DNA of 64,000 nt from Loxodes magnus (Eukaryota > Ciliophora > Karyorelictea > Loxodida > Loxodidae). Where the stretch lies: contig CAMPDV010000024.1 in assembly GCA_946699065.1 (NCBI GenBank), forward strand, positions 1,178,001 through 1,242,000. Direction: 5' to 3'. The translations under genes and the position numbers were made by a program. Below the pieces are notes generated by a model. The model had not been told where the DNA came from. It was given only the letters and a program-made list of their open reading frames with translations, and searched no databases. Below are positions 50,206 through 62,795 of the stretch, one piece after another; position 1 is the stretch's first letter; each line of letters begins with the position of its first letter.

Positions 50206-50538
50206 GGAATTACTAAGAAGGTTTAACAAACAATTCACTTAAATTACATATTTGATTTAAACTAGCTATAAAATTTAAATTTCCCTTAAATTTCACTGTC
50301 TCTAATCTCTTTAATAATTATCTATATATAAATATTAAAAATATTAGTTGAAAGAAGTTTGATTTCTCTGTTAGATAATTAATCAAAAAATTTTTTCATA
50401 TTAAATTCAGATAAGATTTAGAAATAAATCTGGAAAACTCCTTGGTAAGCCACCTAATAAATGAATCTGCTAAAAGATTCTTATCAAGGGAAAGCTTTTA
50501 AACTAGAGACTAATTAATTTTAATAAAATATATATAAA
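50206..50538. other. Spacer between MYB and kelch genes
   Basis: 333 bp, AT-rich. The MYB frame stays open past its UGA, but composition turns non-coding. Confidence 0.55.
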
Positions 50539-51666
50539 ATGAAGCAAGAAACAAAAATCTTTGAATCCCTATAAACCTTTCATCGGAATACCAATCTTTT
50601 AGTTGAATATAATATCAGTAGTAAGAGCTTTAAACAAGATTACATTGAAATGCCAAAAACTGATAGAAACTATACCTATATTGCTTAAATACTCAACTCT
50701 TAATTTGTTTCTTCAGGTTCATGTCAAGGATCGTCTAATGATTTATTGTTTACGATAGCAGGTAAAGAAAAAGAAGCACTTAATTTAAAAATGTAACATA
50801 AGAGAGGTGGACATCGAACTTTGCATATCCCTAGCATAAACAAGATTTTTATTATTGGAGGATTTTGTAAAAGTTCTACAAAATCAATCAACAAATGTGA
50901 GGTTTATGATACTACTACAAATTAGTTTACAGAGATTAGCGAATTACCCTAAGACTTTTATAGATTTGGAATTTTTTCTGATCAAAATAATGGGATAATA
51001 ACTTTTGGAGGTTATGTTCAAAATATCTTTGAAGGGGTTTAAAGAGACGAAATTTTGAAATACGATATAATTTAAAATTCTTGAATTTAAATAGAGAGTA
51101 AACTTCCTTCAAAATCATTAGCTTCTGCTATTGAAATAGATAATTAGCAAGCTATTGTATACAACAATCTTGGGAATCTTAAAAATACTCTCATCTTTGA
51201 TGGAAAAATAGTTCCACAAGGAGAAAAATTTCCAGGATCTTGTTGTGTGTATACACAAGCTTATCATGATACTAATTTAAAGCAGGTATTTTAATTTGAT
51301 TTATACAATGATCTATACTCCTATGAGATTGCAGAGGGTAAATGGAACAAACTTAAAAATTCTTAACATTAATTTTAAAATTATAAGCCCTTCATCTTCA
51401 TCTTCTCAATTATTAATTCTATCTAATATTATACCTTATAAAATCACTCAACGATATCTTATCATTTTATCTCCTTATTTTATAAAAATTAGTTTTCAAA
51501 ATAGTCTAAAATCTATAAAATTTAGCTAGTATTAAAAAATAATAATAGTATTTAATATGAGTATTAAGCTATTACTTAAACCTTGTAATAGCTATAAAGT
51601 AGTTATAGAAAAACTAGTCTAATAATTCATTATTTATATCATCAAATATAGGAAGCAACTCCTTGA
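50539..51666 (+). CDS. Kelch-repeat beta-propeller protein
   Basis: ATG at 50,539. Residues 60-290 contain kelch-type blades: LLFTIAGKEKE, INKIFIIGGFCKSS...KCEVYDTTTNQFTEI, GIITFGGYVQN...ILKYDIIQNSWIQIESKLP, FDLYNDLYSYEIAEGKWNKL. Each has the hydrophobic-GG-...-Y-...-W pattern, and the Trp of NSWIQI is UGA. Kelch propellers are protein-interaction platforms, often in ubiquitin-ligase adaptors or cytoskeletal proteins. The first in-frame UGA is at 51,664, giving 375 residues. Recognisable kelch sequence stops near 51,366, and the last ~100 residues are AT-biased and may be a poor tail, or the gene could end at the UAA near 51,365 if UAA can also terminate. Residues 1-55 are not kelch-like. Confidence 0.8.
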
Positions 51667-54600
51667 AAAAATATTACTTTTTCATTTCAAGGTTTTTACT
51701 CAATCAATAACTAACTCATTTTTTATCTATTTACTATTCATTTATTTAAGTTTATTAGTAAATTAAAATCTAAGAAGATTAGTACTTGCTTTAGTGGAAT
51801 AATTTGAGTATTATTTGATTAATATTTTATTTTATTAGTTTTATATAAAATCATTCCACATCAAAAAGGAATTAACTTTATTGCAAATTTTATTCAAAGC
51901 AATCTACTATTAAATGCGATTATTTTAAAGACCTTTATAAGTATTTTATCAAGGATTTAATTAACTGTCTCCTTTCTTATGATTCTTTTCAAAGTTAGTT
52001 ATTATATTATCTAAGTGACTAATCATCAGATTTTGCCCTATAAAATATTATACTTTATTTCCTTTAAAGCAATACCTGTATTAAAATACTTAGGTAGTAA
52101 ATTCCTTTACTGTTCTAAATGTATTTTAATCCTTCTCTGATTTTTTTTCTCTTATAGATTAAGTTAGGTATGTTGATGAGAATTATTTTAATCTGGTTCT
52201 TATATTAAAAATATTACTGAAAAGTCTATTTGTGGATGTTCAAATTAAATATACTCTTTAATTTTTTTGCTGAGCTAGCATAAATTCCTTTTAACTAATA
52301 ATCTGCAAAATTAAATCCTTATGATTTCTAAAATTGCAACATTGTGAAAATTATTCTATTTTTTAAAGCGGAATACAATATGTCAATTCAACATTAGGTT
52401 GTTTTTCTCAACACATTCAAGCTTAATTTTGAAATACGCTATTTTTGAATTAGCTTGCTAAGCAACTTTTTAGTTCCTTGTTTCTAATTCTTAGAGGAGG
52501 TGATTTCCTCTGCTTTACATCCTAAACTTTAATTCTCTCTTTATAGCTATCTAGTTTTTACATTTTCCCATTATATTCTTTAAAAAAGGCTGATTATATC
52601 CCAAAAGGTGAATATGAAATATAAGCTACATACCAACCAAATTTAAATAATAGCGAAGTAAAAAAAGCTATATAATAAAGGGAAATAAAGAGCCAAAGAT
52701 TAGCTAGAAAGCTGATTATAAAATAGTCTTTCTCTAATTTATTTAATGATGCTAAAACTATTAATCTGATAAGTTTGAAGCATTGACTATATATAGCAAC
52801 ATAATAGCATATTAAAGAATCTTACTAATAAGTTGGATGCTAATTAGAATATTTATATATAAAATGCTTACTAAAGGTTATCTTTATTTTAATCCTAATA
52901 GAAGTGTAAAATATATAGCAAATAAGTAAAATTAGATAATTTAGTTTTTTAATTTGATGAGGATAGAGTAGAAATATGATAAATATAAATGAAATATAAT
53001 CTTAAGATTAACTAAATTTATTACCTAATATTTAATTAAAGGATTCTATATCATAACTTTCAATCATCCTTTATATTCTTAAGGCAAAGATATAATCTCC
53101 TTAAATATAAAAAAGATAACGTTACTGTATTTATCTTACTAATAGTATAAAAATAGAGAAATTAATTAAGACTAGTATATTTCGCTAATGGTGAATGAAC
53201 GTGAATATCTACTAATCATGTATTTTAGGTAGTAGTATACCTAAAACTTAAGCAACTTTTTTGAAATATCTTTATTCTAGCCAAATAATCCTAAACAAAT
53301 TAAGCCACTAGATACTTCTCTCTATTTTAGAGAAAGATAACAAACTATAATCTTTCATAAATAAGTTTAATATAAATGAGTGGTTTATAATAAAAAGGAT
53401 ATAAGCTACTTTAATATTTAAGCTTTATTATTTTTATTAATTTAGTTTCTAATCTAAAGTTAAACTAAATATAGTTAATTGATTCATATACTTAGCAGTT
53501 TATATATAGATATATACTTTATTTAACTTTTAAATATAATAAACTCCAATATTTTACTTCTAAAACACTATTTTCAGATTTAAATTATTATTATTTTCAT
53601 ATATTTCACCTTTTAACTATTGCTCTCTAAATAGTAATTAAGAACTAGCATGAGAAATAATTAAGATCGTAAAGCGGAGTAATAAATACAGGAGTTTAGA
53701 GGAAAAATAAAGAGATTAATGAAGCAAGCTTAGTATAAAAGTAAGTATGGATATAATTAAAAGGCTCATTATTTGTATAATTTAGCTGAAGATAGTTTAT
53801 TCTATCTTAAATTAAATCTGAATAGAATGCTACTTTTAAGATATAATTTGATCTGCTTACTTCTCCAAAATCAGGAAGTTGTATTTAATTGTAAGAAGTT
53901 AACTTACAAGAGACTAAAGTAAATTAAAGGCTTTAAAGATATTAATTAAAATCAAAATTTTAGAAGTTGATCTTAATTTTTCTTTGGTGCTTAGTTAAAC
54001 AAAGAATGAATGCTTACTTAGTTTAAATAAATACTTCTATATTTAGCAAGAGGAGTGATTAGTAAGTATTCACTAAAAGATTAGATTTGCTTATTTAGAA
54101 TATAGTATGTGAAAATAAAAAAGAATAGAGTATTTAAAGGTTAAGTCAGGTTATGCCTACAATTAGGGCAAGTTTTGTTTCTCTGTAACCACTAGTGTAG
54201 GCAATTATAATGAAAGCAATGACTGCATCTTAATTACATATATTCATCTCCACCTTATATATTGGATGTACAAATTGAGCAAATCATAGGGTTAGCTTGA
54301 TTATGTTCAGGTGGCATCTTTAGTAAGTGAATTTAATCTATTTGCTATTAAGTTAATCCGTTTAAAGGTTGACGTAGTGGGTCATTTTCTTAAGATTCTT
54401 ACTCAGCACAATATATTCGAATCAGGCATAAACAAACCATTTCGTAAGCGCAAAGCATAATAGAAATAATTTAAAACATGTTAAAATACTAATCCACCAA
54501 TCAATCAGCCGGGTTATTAATTTCCTCTGAAATCATGCAGAAATAGATAAATATATTGAATATAGCAAAAAACTCCAAGTTATCAGATACAATAATCCTA

Positions 54601-55898
54601 CATGTAAAGGCTAAAAGGCATTTTACAATTATTAGGAATGAACTTAAAGAAAAGTGAAGTTGTTTGCTTGATACCACAAAAGTGAACTAGAATATTGTTG
54701 AAATAATAGCACTATAAATATATGCCTTTTTCATGCTCTACATTATTATTTTAAACTTTAATGATTTAATGCTTAATTATTATTTTAGCCTAAGTAAAGA
54801 ATCTATTAACTGTCTCATTTTTTTAAACTATTATTGCAAATTATTCGTTTAATAAAATAAATAGATGCTTATCTTATCATCTTCAGCTTTAAAAATTAGT
54901 TTCACTATCTTTTCCAATGAATAGAATCTTTATTATGTGTATATTTGATTTAAACTAAAAGCTAAAGGAATCACCAATTTTAGTTCTTGTTACTATTTTT
55001 CCTTTTTCTAAGTTGACAAATGATATAATGTTAATTATATACCTTTAACTATTAATCCTATCATGCTTGATAATTAAAAGCTACTAAACGTATTCTTGCA
55101 TACAAAAATACTATTAATTACTAACCCCTTCTTCTAGTTCTCATTACCATATTAATTGTTTCTTAGTATTAGATTCAAAATAAAGGCTGATATTTCTTCT
55201 GTTCTAACGAAGTTTTAAAATTTTTAAATTAAATAGAAAATTTGAATCTGCTAATTGCTTAAATCTATTAGCATAATAATAATATAAAGCCATTTTTTAA
55301 TTTAAGGACAATAGTATAAGATTATTCCAATTTTCTAACTATATTTAATTATATTAGATGCTTTTAAATTTATTTGCTACTATAGACTTAAGATTTAATA
55401 AGAAGCTTTATTAAATTAATTATAAGGAGATGTAACTAAAATGCCTCCCAGTCATAAAATTAACTGAGAGGTTGAATAAAGAAGATAATCTATGAAAATC
55501 TATATTAGCTCTATAAATATTCTACAGGACTGAAAATGGCTATATAAGTTGTCAAAATTGATTAGAGTTGATAAGCTATTAATTTTTTAGTTCCATTATA
55601 ACCAACTTTAACTATTACCTTGCTAGTAATTAGTATTTATCCTTTATTACATATTTGCTCTCTAATTTAGTTATATCCAAATTTTAATTTTTAATAGTTG
55701 TCTAAATTACAAGATATATTGCTTAAAGCATAGCACTTTAAGAAATTTTTTAATGTTTTCAGATAAGTTTATAAACTAAGACTAATTATACAAAGCTAAG
55801 AGATGAGCTAAGATATCTTTACAGTTTAAGTGATTATAAGCTTAGTGAGTAAAGATTTTAGAAATAAAATAGAATTAAAATAATAAAAATAAGAGCAT
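51667..55898. other. 4.2-kb stretch without a supported gene
   Basis: AT-rich, dense in TAG/CTA words, with no frame of convincing composition. A slightly G/C-richer patch at 54,140-54,560 contains a short inverted repeat, TGCCTACA (54,154) and TGTAGGCA (54,196). No rRNA, tRNA or known ncRNA was recognised. Confidence 0.5.
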
Positions 55899-57155
55899 AT
55901 GCAATCTATATTTATTACCTTTGTCTTAGTCCAATCCTTAGTAATGATCAACTGTAAAACTGTTACCGGAAATATTAAATTCTAAGATGATACCAACTGA
56001 AAATATTTAACCAAGTTTGGTGTTTCTCCAGGTCAAGCTGAATACTCATTAAAATTGAAATTTAATAAAGCTTAAAATGACATTTAAGACTATAAGGTTG
56101 TCAATTTGAATGTTTATTAAGAAGATGATTGGAATGATGCTTTGGAATAAGAGGCTTGCTTTATGAGAATGTAATACTCAACTAAAAATATTCCAATTTA
56201 AATTCCAAATAACTCTGATTGGAGTATGTCATATAAAGGAATTCTGAAATAAAATAGAAAGGATAGTATTTGATTTTTTGCTATTTCCGACTGTGAACTA
56301 AAAAACAAAAATTTGGGAAAAATTAGATATGAACTCCATTTCACTAACTCTGATGGTTCAGAATTTTCTGTTGAGTAAGGTGGACTGCTTCGTATTTTTT
56401 GCGTTCTTTTGATTGTTTTTATAATTCTACTTTGAAAGAACATTAAAAGTACTTATTATCACTTTAAGAGGACAGAATAAATTGAGCATACTTAGATAGT
56501 CTTAAACTTTAGTATTGCTTGCGAGTTAGTTTTCATACTCTTCTAAATACTTCATTTATACATTTACAGCATCAACGGAAAAGGCTTGATTGTGTTTGAC
56601 TTTATAAGCTAATTAGGAGATATTTTGACTCAACTCATTCTTATGACCCTGTTTTTATTTATGGCTTATGGATGGACTATAACATTCAGAGAAATTCCAG
56701 AAATTGATACAGCTATACCAATAGTTATGTTTGTGATTGTGTTTCATTTTATTATCTTAGGGCTTGGAAAAGTAACAGATGATAGCTATAATAAATATAC
56801 AGACTATGAAGGAATTGCTGGATATATTATAATCTCCGTGAGAACTTTGAGCTTTTTTTGGTTTTTATATGCAGTAAAGCAGACTTACTAAAAACTTAAA
56901 AATAACAACGCTAGAACTTTTATGCTTCACTTCACTCTTTTAAGCTCTTTTTACTTTTTATCTCTGCCCTTTATAGTACTAATTTCACAGCTTGTTACTC
57001 CTTACATTAGAAATAAATTTATAATTGGATTAATGGAACTAGTATAGATCATAAGTATGACAATGCTTAGCTATATTTTTATGAGCAAAGATAGCAAATT
57101 CCAGCAAATCACTGTGATGAACTAGCCAGTATTACCTGGAGCAAAGTTTTCTTGA
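55899..57155 (+). CDS. GPR180/TMEM145-like seven-transmembrane protein (GpcrRhopsn4 family)
   Basis: ATG at 55,899 to UGA at 57,153, 418 residues, no intron needed. A signal peptide (FITFVLVQSLVMINC) is followed by an extracellular beta domain typical of the family: KTVTGNIKF, WKYLTKFGV, then CELKNKNLGKIRYELHFTN. FSVEQGGLLRIF leads into TM1 at about residue 160, and seven hydrophobic segments follow up to about residue 400, ending with MSKDSKFQQI and a short PVLPGAKFS tail. UGA encodes Trp three times (DTNWKYL, DSIWFFA, ILLWKNI). The family (GPR180, TMEM145, intimal-thickness-related receptor) sits in the plasma membrane or secretory pathway; its ligand is not established. The Cys pair in the extracellular domain may be a disulphide. 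The family call is strong from motif order. Confidence 0.9.
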
Positions 57156-57648
57156 GATAATACAACTTTTGAATAAATTGCCTTTTTATTTAATAATTGG
57201 TAAAATGCTTTATCTTGCTTACCTCTAACTCTTTAGCTTTATACATTTCCTAATTTCTTAAGTCTTTAAAAAAGACATTTATCTCAGTTAACTGCTATTA
57301 CATCTAAAGCTTTCTCTTTAAGCCAGATAAGATACATAGAATGTAACTATACAATGACTCTATGCTATTAACTTCATTATTAAGCATAAAGCAAAACGAA
57401 GAATCTGCTCTGTATTATTTAATAAATTTTCTTTACTAATAGCTAACTAAATACTCCTTTATGCACTTTTTAGTATCATTAAAGGATGGTTTCATGAATA
57501 TAAACACTAGAAAAATGATACAAATAAAAAGATTGTTTGAAAGTATAGCTTATTGTTAAAATAAGTTCAAAAAGCTATAATAATAGCATTTGATGATTAC
57601 TATAATTTTTAATAGACATTAAATTTATTCTTTTAACTCTTTCTCTTT
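57156..57648. other. Convergent spacer between the 7TM and coiled-coil genes
   Basis: About 490 bp, AT-rich, where a plus and a minus gene meet tail to tail. No feature recognised. Confidence 0.6.
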
Positions 57649-59160
57649 TCATTTATGTTGGATACATTTTTTTAATGGCTTTTTCTGTTTCAATAAAAGT
57701 ATTTTTTTCTTGAGTTTGTCAATTTTAGTCTTCAATGATCTGATTGTAGAAGCGTCTTTGAAATGGCTTTGTTGGAACCTTTGACTTAATAGTAATAACT
57801 CTGTTTGAAAATTTTCTATCAATTATTTTTGCTTCCTCATCAGCTCGATTTTTAATTCAAAGCAACTTTGCTTAATAATGTGCAATATCTTGACAAACTT
57901 ATTCAACATCTTCTATTGTTTTTTTTTCTACTTTACTCTTTATGTGTTAATATGCAAATCCTCTTGTGAACTGTATTTTGTTAGTTATCTTTCTATTGTT
58001 CTCTTTTTCAGTTGTTTAATCTCAAAATCTTAACATTAGACTCTAGTATCTAAAGTTGAAATTTCTTTTTTATACTGTAAAGCTATCTGCTCATGCTTTT
58101 CTTCTTTCTAAATAAGCAAACTATTAAGTTGCATTATTTTTAGTTCAAGCTAGCTTTTTTCATGTAAAGCTTATTATTAATATTATTCTAGTGCTTAGAT
58201 TTAACTCTTCTCACTTTGCTCTTACGAATAAATATTTTTTTCCAGCATTTTATGATTGACAATAATTTCTTCAACTGTTTGCTACAGTTATAAGTTCAAA
58301 TCCTTTAATTACGTATTTTCATTTTCAAGTTCCTAGTTGACACTTTATGCTTTATTTAGTTGAATTCAAAGATTTTAGTTTTCTTCTTCCTTAGTTTAGA
58401 TTTCTTATAATAATAGCTCTTTCTCATTATTTCACTCTCGATTAAAATGTTGGAGGTTTTCTACTAACACCTAATATTCCCTTTTAGCTGACTCAATTTA
58501 TCCCTAAATTTCTTCTAATTATCTATTCTTTTCCTTTAAACTGTTACTATCGAGTAAATCCTTAATTGATTGAGAATTAGAAATGGTATCTATATTATCT
58601 ATAGTTCTGCTATTATTTTACTGATCTTAGCTGATTTTAGTTGTACTAGTTACTCTAGATATGATTTAGTTAAACTCATTCATTAATGCTTCTCTTTCAT
58701 TCTGGCATTTATCTTAAAAATTAAAATCTTAGCTTTAAACTCTTTTGTGTTGAGTAGAAATTTCTAAAGACTGATTGTTGGTGCTCTTATTTAAATCGAA
58801 TAGCTTTTTTCTTAGGATATCTACATATTTATTTTAAATTTGGCTATTCTGCTACTTTTAATTTTGTACTAGGTCAGCGTGCTTAGTAGTATATGAGAAG
58901 TTACTTTTATTTCACTCTTTATTTGTAATAGGAGAACTTTACGAAGAGAGCTCTATAATTTACTACGCCTAAGATCGAAAATTCTATTTTACTTGATGAT
59001 TTCCTTAGTCAATGCTCTTATTAAACCTATGGCCTTTTGCTTTTCATGATTTTATATCTTCTTCAGCCAAGCGAATTTCTCGATCAGCTTGTTTGATGAA
59101 GTTTTTGCTACCAGATTTAACAGATGAAAACTGCTAGGAAGAGGAAAAATTTCTAATCAT
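57649..59160 (-). CDS. Long coiled-coil protein
   Basis: ATG at 59,160 (MIRNFSSSQQFSSVKSG) to UGA at 57,651-57,649, 503 residues in one frame. After about 110 Ser/Gln-rich residues, heptad-rich coiled coil covers most of the rest: LRKKLFDLNK, LEEIQGQIESAKREYQVLVE, LENENTQLKDLNLQLQQTVE, LELKIMQLNSLLIQKEEK, IRSLKTKIDKLKKKILLLKQ. Four Trp are UGA-encoded (IKSWKAK, NKEWNKS, NREWNNE, QNLWIQL). No catalytic or zinc motif was seen. It is probably a structural or cytoskeletal/basal-body-type protein, by composition only. A T9 run at 57,919-57,927 (A9 in the mRNA) is a place where a sequencing indel would switch to an alternative open frame. Confidence 0.75.
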
Positions 59161-60364
59161 CTTTATTTTATTAGATTACTATAAACTCATCTTTAAATTA
59201 AAGCTATATTACGAGAATTAGTTATAAATAAAGATACTTGTAACATGCTAGTAATAAGCTTCTATTTACGTACTTAGTATCTCTCTTTACTTCTATTTTA
59301 TAATACGTTTATCTTTTCTCCTTTGCTATTAATATATACTTAAACACTCACTTATCACATTTCACTGAGCAAATAAAGGTAGATGTAATAGTAATTGAAT
59401 GGTTAGAGTTTTAGCCATACTATGAATAATATAATGGGTACATTAGCCTAAGTGTAGTTATTAGCTAAGTAGATTTATTTAAAAACCCAAAAAATACTTA
59501 TAAGGTACACATCATAAATGGTTGTAATTATTCATATCTAGAAGAAGCTTATAATTATATATCCATTGCCTGATTAACTTTAATTTCTTACAATTTGCTT
59601 ATTTAGCTTAATAATTTCCCTAAATAAGTGTAATTTTGTAAAGGCAATGTGATTTATTTTTCATTAGACAGGTAAATTATATTTTCAAATAAAGAGACTA
59701 ATAAATGCTTATTAATAAACTAACTTCACATTTCCTAGACTTAACTAAATTTCATATTTTGAATAATATTAAATATTACACTTTGCCTTTGTCTACTAAA
59801 TAAAGCTTTGATTAATGATTTTCTCTTCACTATATCTCATTTATCTCTGTGAAGTATATTTACATTATATTGAGTTTTAAAGTATTTGATTATAATATTC
59901 TTTTGATATAAAAATATTGGTATATATATATGGCAATTGTATAATCATATTAAGTACCTTATAAATTAAATAGAGCTATCTAAAATACTTATAACTCTAA
60001 TAAATGTAACTAAAGCTTCTAATTTAACTACTTAAAACTTTTAAAAATGCTTTTAAGTGTTTTGAAGGAAACGATATTAAGTTTTTTGTGCTTAATAATA
60101 TTATAGATATTGCTTTTTTATGACACTTTTAAGTTAGACTAGAATTATTAATGAACTAAGTGATTATTAATCTTATTTTATCCCTTATAACATCTTAAAT
60201 GGTCTAAGCTTAAAATGAATGTACTTAGCTATTATTATTAAGTTATGCTAGTGCTACTTTAATGTTGTTTGTAATATACGATTAAAGGATTATGGGTTGT
60301 AGAATATTGATTGCTAAGTGTTTTTTACTTAATGGGAATTAATTAATGTTTAATTAAAGATTTC
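59161..60364. other. AT-rich spacer, no gene seen
   Basis: 1.2 kb between two minus-strand genes. No coding-like frame or structured element recognised. Confidence 0.55.
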
Positions 60365-62059
60365 TCAGTAAAATATGAATTCAGTTTGTTCCGATTTCAT
60401 AACCTAACCTGAAGTTTTATCTCCTACTATCCTCTACAATGAAAGAGCGTCAAATTCGTGGAAAATACAAATAACTTCCTCATCGATAGAAATTTGCCAT
60501 TTGAGAAACTATTAATAAATATCTGGAAAGTCAGGAAGGCTGTAAAAGATTACTGTTTTGATGCCTTTTAAGTTAATCTTCTTATAGAATATTAGCCTTT
60601 AAGTTACTACTATGCCCATTTTCTTTTCTTTGAAAAAGAGTTGCTTCTGTTTACGAATAAACTTCTTATCACTGTATTCACTTAGAAATGTTACAGTTGG
60701 CTCGTATTCTTCCATCCAATCCTTTAATCTTATAAAGTCGAAATAACTTTAAGTTATAATAATAAATTTGCCTTAGCAGATGTTTCTTATCTCTCCTCAT
60801 AGTTTTTAAGTAAAGAACTCAAATCTCTTTTTAGGTAGTTCTTATAAGTTTTGGCATTTTATTCTTAAGAATCTTTACTTTTTGCTCTGTTACAAGCATC
60901 CTATATAATGTGGCTAAATGGTTATACAGCTTTGGTAATTAAAGCATAAGCTATTAAATAGGTTATTCATCTCTGGAGTTATAACTTAGGAAGTTAGAAT
61001 TGTCTATCTGAAGTGTTTCTACTTTTCTTATAGGAAATATTCTTTTATTCTTGACCAGTCTGATGTTACGTTCTAATATTTAGGTATTAAATTCAGGACT
61101 TAGAATGCTTCTAAAACGTGTTCTCAGTTCTGCATTAAGAGAATTTCAGCGTCTTAAACAAAGACTATCTCGATAGAGCTTAAAAAATCAAAATCGCGTT
61201 CTTTGTCTTATGAACCTCCAATTATTGTTCTGAGACCCAAAGGAGAGCAAATAATTAAATCAGAGTAAGCAAAAGGAGTATAAAGTAGCAAGTGGTGATC
61301 TTCAGCAAATTATATTCCCAGCGTAAACTTATCATTTGTAGCCAAATCTTAGTCATCTGCTTCCTGAAATTCCTCCTAAAACTTATTTCTAGTCTTTTTA
61401 GGTATCTTTTTTAAATTGTTTTCACAATGAATTTCAACTAGCAAATTGACAAACTCAATTATAAGATATTTATAAGGTAAAATTAGAAGAACTTTTGGCT
61501 ATGTATATCCACTATCTTTTTTGACTTTATCTGTACTTTTACTCTTTTCACTGTTTCGATTAAAGTAATTTCATGATAGTTAAAGGTGATTAATGATATG
61601 ATAGTAAATAGATTTATTAATTCTTTTTTCTGTTTCTTCATTTTTAACAATTTTGAAATCGCAGTAAGTTTATAAAAGCTTAAAGTAAGCAGGCTAAATG
61701 CTCTCATCCATTTCTTAGGAGGTTTGTTCTGAGTTAACCTTTGCTCCAAATTTTTTATTGTATACCTTATTTTTTTCAGAAAGCATTGAACTAAGAAAAA
61801 CTTTATTCTTCGCATTCATTTATATTACTTAAATGCCCTAGAACTAATAAGGCTGCACTGCTAAGTTCTAATTCATTTGAGATAGCCGTTCTTAAGCTCC
61901 CTCGAAATGTTTTTGGTTGAAATGAATCTTATAATTGTTTTTCTTTTTATTTGAAGTCTGGATTTCTTGAAGTTAAAGTGTTACTTATTATTATTCCTTT
62001 TTCTTACTTCCAAATGACTCCAGAAGAGTATCGTAATCATTTTATATAGTTTCAAGCAT
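60365..62059 (-). CDS. UTP25: U3 snoRNA-associated protein UTP25 (DEF/digestive-organ expansion factor)
   Basis: ATG at 62,059 (MLETIQNDYDTLLESFG) to UGA at 60,367-60,365, 564 residues. Diagnostic blocks of UTP25 appear in order: YTQPKVLLILPYKYL, TNDKFTLGIQF, LYTPFAYSDLIICSPLGLRT, IIGGSQDKERDFDFLSSIEI, LMQNWEHVLEAF, IITQSYFDFIRLKDWMEEYE, TFLSEYSDKKFIRKQ, RLIFYKKINLKGIKTVIFY, SLPDFPDIY. The invariant Trp of LMQNWEH is UGA at 61,126-61,124. UTP25 is a DEAD-box-like pseudo-helicase of the nucleolar small-subunit processome, acting in 18S pre-rRNA cleavage at A0/A1/A2. The long acidic N-terminus of animal and yeast homologues is absent. UTP14 lies 736 bp upstream on the same strand. An antisense-like open frame inside 61,483-61,815 is in another frame and is not a gene. 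Confidence 0.95.
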
Positions 62060-62795
62060 TTTAAATATATGTGAATTTTAGTTAAATCTAAAGATAAATA
62101 TCCTATTACATTTATTCTATTTAACCACATAACCTAATATTCACTACTAATAGGCTACTCTTACTCTTATCAATCTTATATCTACCATGTATTATAGCTG
62201 ACTGTGCTGATTGCTTATTATTTAGTTCTATTAGTATTATATAAGTTTATAATAGGATCTTTAGAAATAAATTGTTCAAAGTAAAGTTAAAAAGCCATCA
62301 ACTTGGAAATACTTAAAACCCTTATAACGTTGCAAGTTAAGGAAACTTAATAGAAGTTGATTATAATTATAAGTTCACTAGTACTATTTTACTTAAATAT
62401 TAGGATTAAAAGTTATTATTCTATTGGTAAAATTTAAGTTTTCAAAAAGATTATAAAGTATATAGCTATTAGTTCCAAAGTTTAAAGGAATATTAATAAA
62501 TAGAGCTAGTTTAGAAAGTAAGGATATGTTTAAAGATATATTAAATATATAAAAGGCTTTAGTTAGTTCCAATTAAAGCTAGAATCTTATTTCGTTTATC
62601 TATTTCATTTGCCAGATATAAAAATAAGATGCTTCTAAATGCACAATTTATATGGTAGTTTAAATGGTGAAGGCATGAATTATGATAAGATTATTCCTTG
62701 CTACAAATTAAAACTAGCTGTAGTATTTATTTATAATTCGTTAGTTAATTAAGAATTAATTTAAGGCAAATGTTTAATTTAGAAGTTAATTAATC
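62060..62795. other. Spacer between UTP14 and UTP25
   Basis: 736 bp, AT-rich, no gene seen. It contains the UTP25 promoter and the UTP14 3' UTR, with no recognisable motif. Confidence 0.6.

Noticed and set aside
54154..54203. Hairpin TGCCTACA / TGTAGGCA as an RNA gene
   Set aside because: Arms of 8 bp with a 34-base loop are expected by chance in several kilobases; no further structure seen.
57919..57927. Frameshift in the coiled-coil gene at the T9 run
   Set aside because: The original frame remains open with good heptads to its UGA at 57,649, so no shift is required; kept only as a caution.
61483..61815. Minus-strand open frame of 110 codons
   Set aside because: A shadow in another frame of UTP25; the UTP25 frame carries the conserved family blocks.
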